From Alphaproteobacteria bacterium (GTDB taxonomy: Bacteria > Pseudomonadota > Alphaproteobacteria > SMXP01), in contig SMXP01000175.1 of assembly GCA_004356335.1 (NCBI GenBank), positions 1 through 17,267 on the forward strand: a DNA stretch of 17,267 nt, read 5' to 3'. The notes under the pieces were generated by a model that ran no database searches, was not told the origin of the DNA, and saw nothing but the letters and a program-made list of their open reading frames with translations. Position 1 is the stretch's first letter, and each line of letters opens with the position of its first letter. The position numbers and the translations under genes are program-made. Positions 16,008-17,267 of this stretch are shown here, in pieces.

Positions 16008-16028
16008 AGATCGGAAGATGGGGACTCG

Positions 16029-16979
16029 TTAAGCGAGCTCGACGGAAACCGCCTGTTCGGCCGATTGCCCCTGTGTCGCACGCGGTAAGGTACGCTGCTC
16101 AATATCAAGCGCCGGTTCATAGACCCATGCATCGGGGGTATTAAAGAGATTGCGCAACAAACCGTAATTCAGCGTATGGCCCGACCGCGACCCTATAAAG
16201 CGCCCAATAAGAGGCCCGCCCGCCAAATAGAGATCACCGATTGCATCCAGAATTTTGTGCCGAACAAATTCATCGGCATAGCGCAGGCCGCCCTTATTCA
16301 AAACATCACCACCATCGATCACGACGGCGTTTTCGAGCGATCCTCCTAGCGCACGCCCGCTGGTCCGCAAGGTCTCCACATCCTTCAAGAATCCGAACGT
16401 GCGGGCACGGCTGATTTCCGCCTTAAATGCTGCCGGGCTAAAGTCGAACTGATATTTCTGATATTCGATCGCGGCGCTCGGAAATTCAATTTCCAATTCG
16501 ACGCTAAAGCCATTACCTGGAGTCAACAAAGCAAATTTTTCGCCGTCCTCTATCCGTACTTCCTTGAGAATGCGCAAGAACCTTCTCGGGGCGTTCAATT
16601 CGACAGTCCCAGCACATTCGATCAGAAAGACGAAAGGCGCCGCACTGCCGTCCATGACCGGCACTTCGGAGCTATCAAGTTCAATCAGGACGTTGTCGAT
16701 GCCGGATCCCACAAGAGCGGCCATGAGATGCTCGACGGTGGCAACTTCAACCCCCGCATCATTCACCAGAGTCGTGCCAAGCCGTGAATCGGCCACAAAG
16801 TCGTATCGCGCCGGAACTTTTTGCTGGCCACGCGGAACATCAATCCTCTTGAACACAACACCCGTCGAGGCCGGCGCCGGCCGCAAGCACATATGAACCT
16901 TTCGGCCGCCATGCAAGCCGATCCCGGTACACGAAATTTGGTGACGGATTGTCGTTTGCTGTTGAGTTTGCAACTTCAC
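16029..16979 (-). CDS. lpxC: UDP-3-O-acyl-N-acetylglucosamine deacetylase
   Basis: LpxC catalyses the committed step of lipid A synthesis, a zinc-dependent deacetylation in the cytoplasm. The 316-residue product starts VKLQTQQQTTIRHQISCTGI, as usual for alphaproteobacterial LpxC. The zinc ligands are His84 in TVEHLMAAL, with Glu83 as the expected general base, and His241 and Asp245 in RHKILDAIGDLYL; His268 in SGHTL completes the active site. SRARTFGF and GLRYADEFVRHK are also family motifs. I chose GTG 16979 because GGAAGG lies five bases upstream and the family's N-terminus begins there; the longer frame from 17009 adds ten non-family residues. In relatives bamD follows directly; here a divergent regulator intervenes. 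FtsZ, the usual upstream neighbour, is not visible within the window. Confidence 0.96.
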   Translation of the reverse strand: MKLQTQQQTTIRHQISCTGIGLHGGRKVHMCLRPAPASTGVVFKRIDVPRGQQKVPARYDFVADSRLGTTLVNDAGVEVATVEHLMAALVGSGIDNVLIELDSSEVPVMDGSAAPFVFLIECAGTVELNAPRRFLRILKEVRIEDGEKFALLTPGNGFSVELEIEFPSAAIEYQKYQFDFSPAAFKAEISRARTFGFLKDVETLRTSGRALGGSLENAVVIDGGDVLNKGGLRYADEFVRHKILDAIGDLYLAGGPLIGRFIGSRSGHTLNYGLLRNLFNTPDAWVYEPALDIEQRTLPRATQGQSAEQAVSVELA

Positions 16980-16984
16980 TAATA

Positions 16985-16990
16985 CCTTCC
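16985..16990 (-). promoter_or_regulatory. Ribosome binding site of lpxC
   Basis: GGAAGG on the minus strand, five bases before the GTG start at 16979. It decides the shorter start against the codon at 17009. Confidence 0.65.
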
Positions 16991-17124
16991 AGAAGACGCG
17001 ACCAGCCAATAAAACGATCTAACCCAACGCTTAAACCCAAAACAATGAACAAGGGCTTTACACTAGGCTCTTAGCTTCTGTCGCATGACTCTGGCCCCCA
17101 CTGTCGTCCCCGTTTCACCTCGGC

Positions 17125-17139
17125 TGCGGTACTACCGCA
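17125..17139. promoter_or_regulatory. Short inverted repeat upstream of lpxC
   Basis: TGCGGTA and TACCGCA separated by a single base, about 146 bases before the lpxC start. It could be a protein-binding site in the lpxC leader or promoter; a one-base loop argues against an RNA hairpin of the full stem. Nothing else in 16991-17267 is recognisable. Confidence 0.3.
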
Positions 17140-17267
17140 AACCAACCCACACCCTATTCTTAACAATCCTAGAGGCCGGCGCCAAAACAACTCTTTATTA
17201 CGGAATATTACGCCAGACGGGTTTGAGGATCGCAAGCATCGCCACCAATAACGGGAAATACTCGAGC

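Noticed and set aside
1..17267. CRISPR array, prophage, transposase or toxin-antitoxin system
   Set aside because: No regularly spaced repeats, no transposase or integrase motifs and no paired small toxin gene next to the regulator were found.

Overview
The window looks like chromosomal DNA of an alphaproteobacterium. The clearest marker is the minus-strand order lpxC, bamD, recN, ligA, which is the usual arrangement downstream of ftsZ in that class. A DUF4169 protein, a regulator of the Cro/C1 type common in Rhizobiales, and intergenic palindromes of the style seen in Rhizobiales-like genomes agree with this. I cannot name a genus from the sequence alone.

Left part (1-5492): the N-terminal portion of an AsmA-type envelope protein runs off the left edge on the minus strand. 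Divergent from it on the plus strand are a small DUF4169 protein and a class III (CaiB/BaiF) CoA transferase, six bases apart. A full-length glnE (glutamine synthetase adenylyltransferase/deadenylase) converges on them. Both nucleotidyltransferase domains of this GlnE have lost the expected Asp-x-Asp metal motif, and both have the same substitute, Pro-Leu-Glu-Ile.

Middle (5493-10046): a 329-base gap holds a two-palindrome repeat. It is followed by a UvrD/PcrA-type DNA helicase and a three-domain M24 Xaa-Pro aminopeptidase, both on the plus strand.

Right part (10047-17267): the minus strand carries lpxC (lipid A synthesis), bamD (outer-membrane protein assembly), recN and ligA (DNA repair and replication). 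Between lpxC and bamD there is a divergent helix-turn-helix regulator gene surrounded by a cluster of palindromic repeats. One repeat block, a near copy of the one before uvrD, lies over the 5' end of bamD. It is open in the bamD frame between a good ribosome binding site with ATG and the lipoprotein signal core. Two 39-base inverted copies of another palindrome bracket the regulator gene.

Most of the window is ordinary housekeeping DNA. The points that deserve attention are the double active-site loss in GlnE, the repeat in the bamD leader, and the repeat-bounded regulator in the middle of an otherwise conserved gene order.
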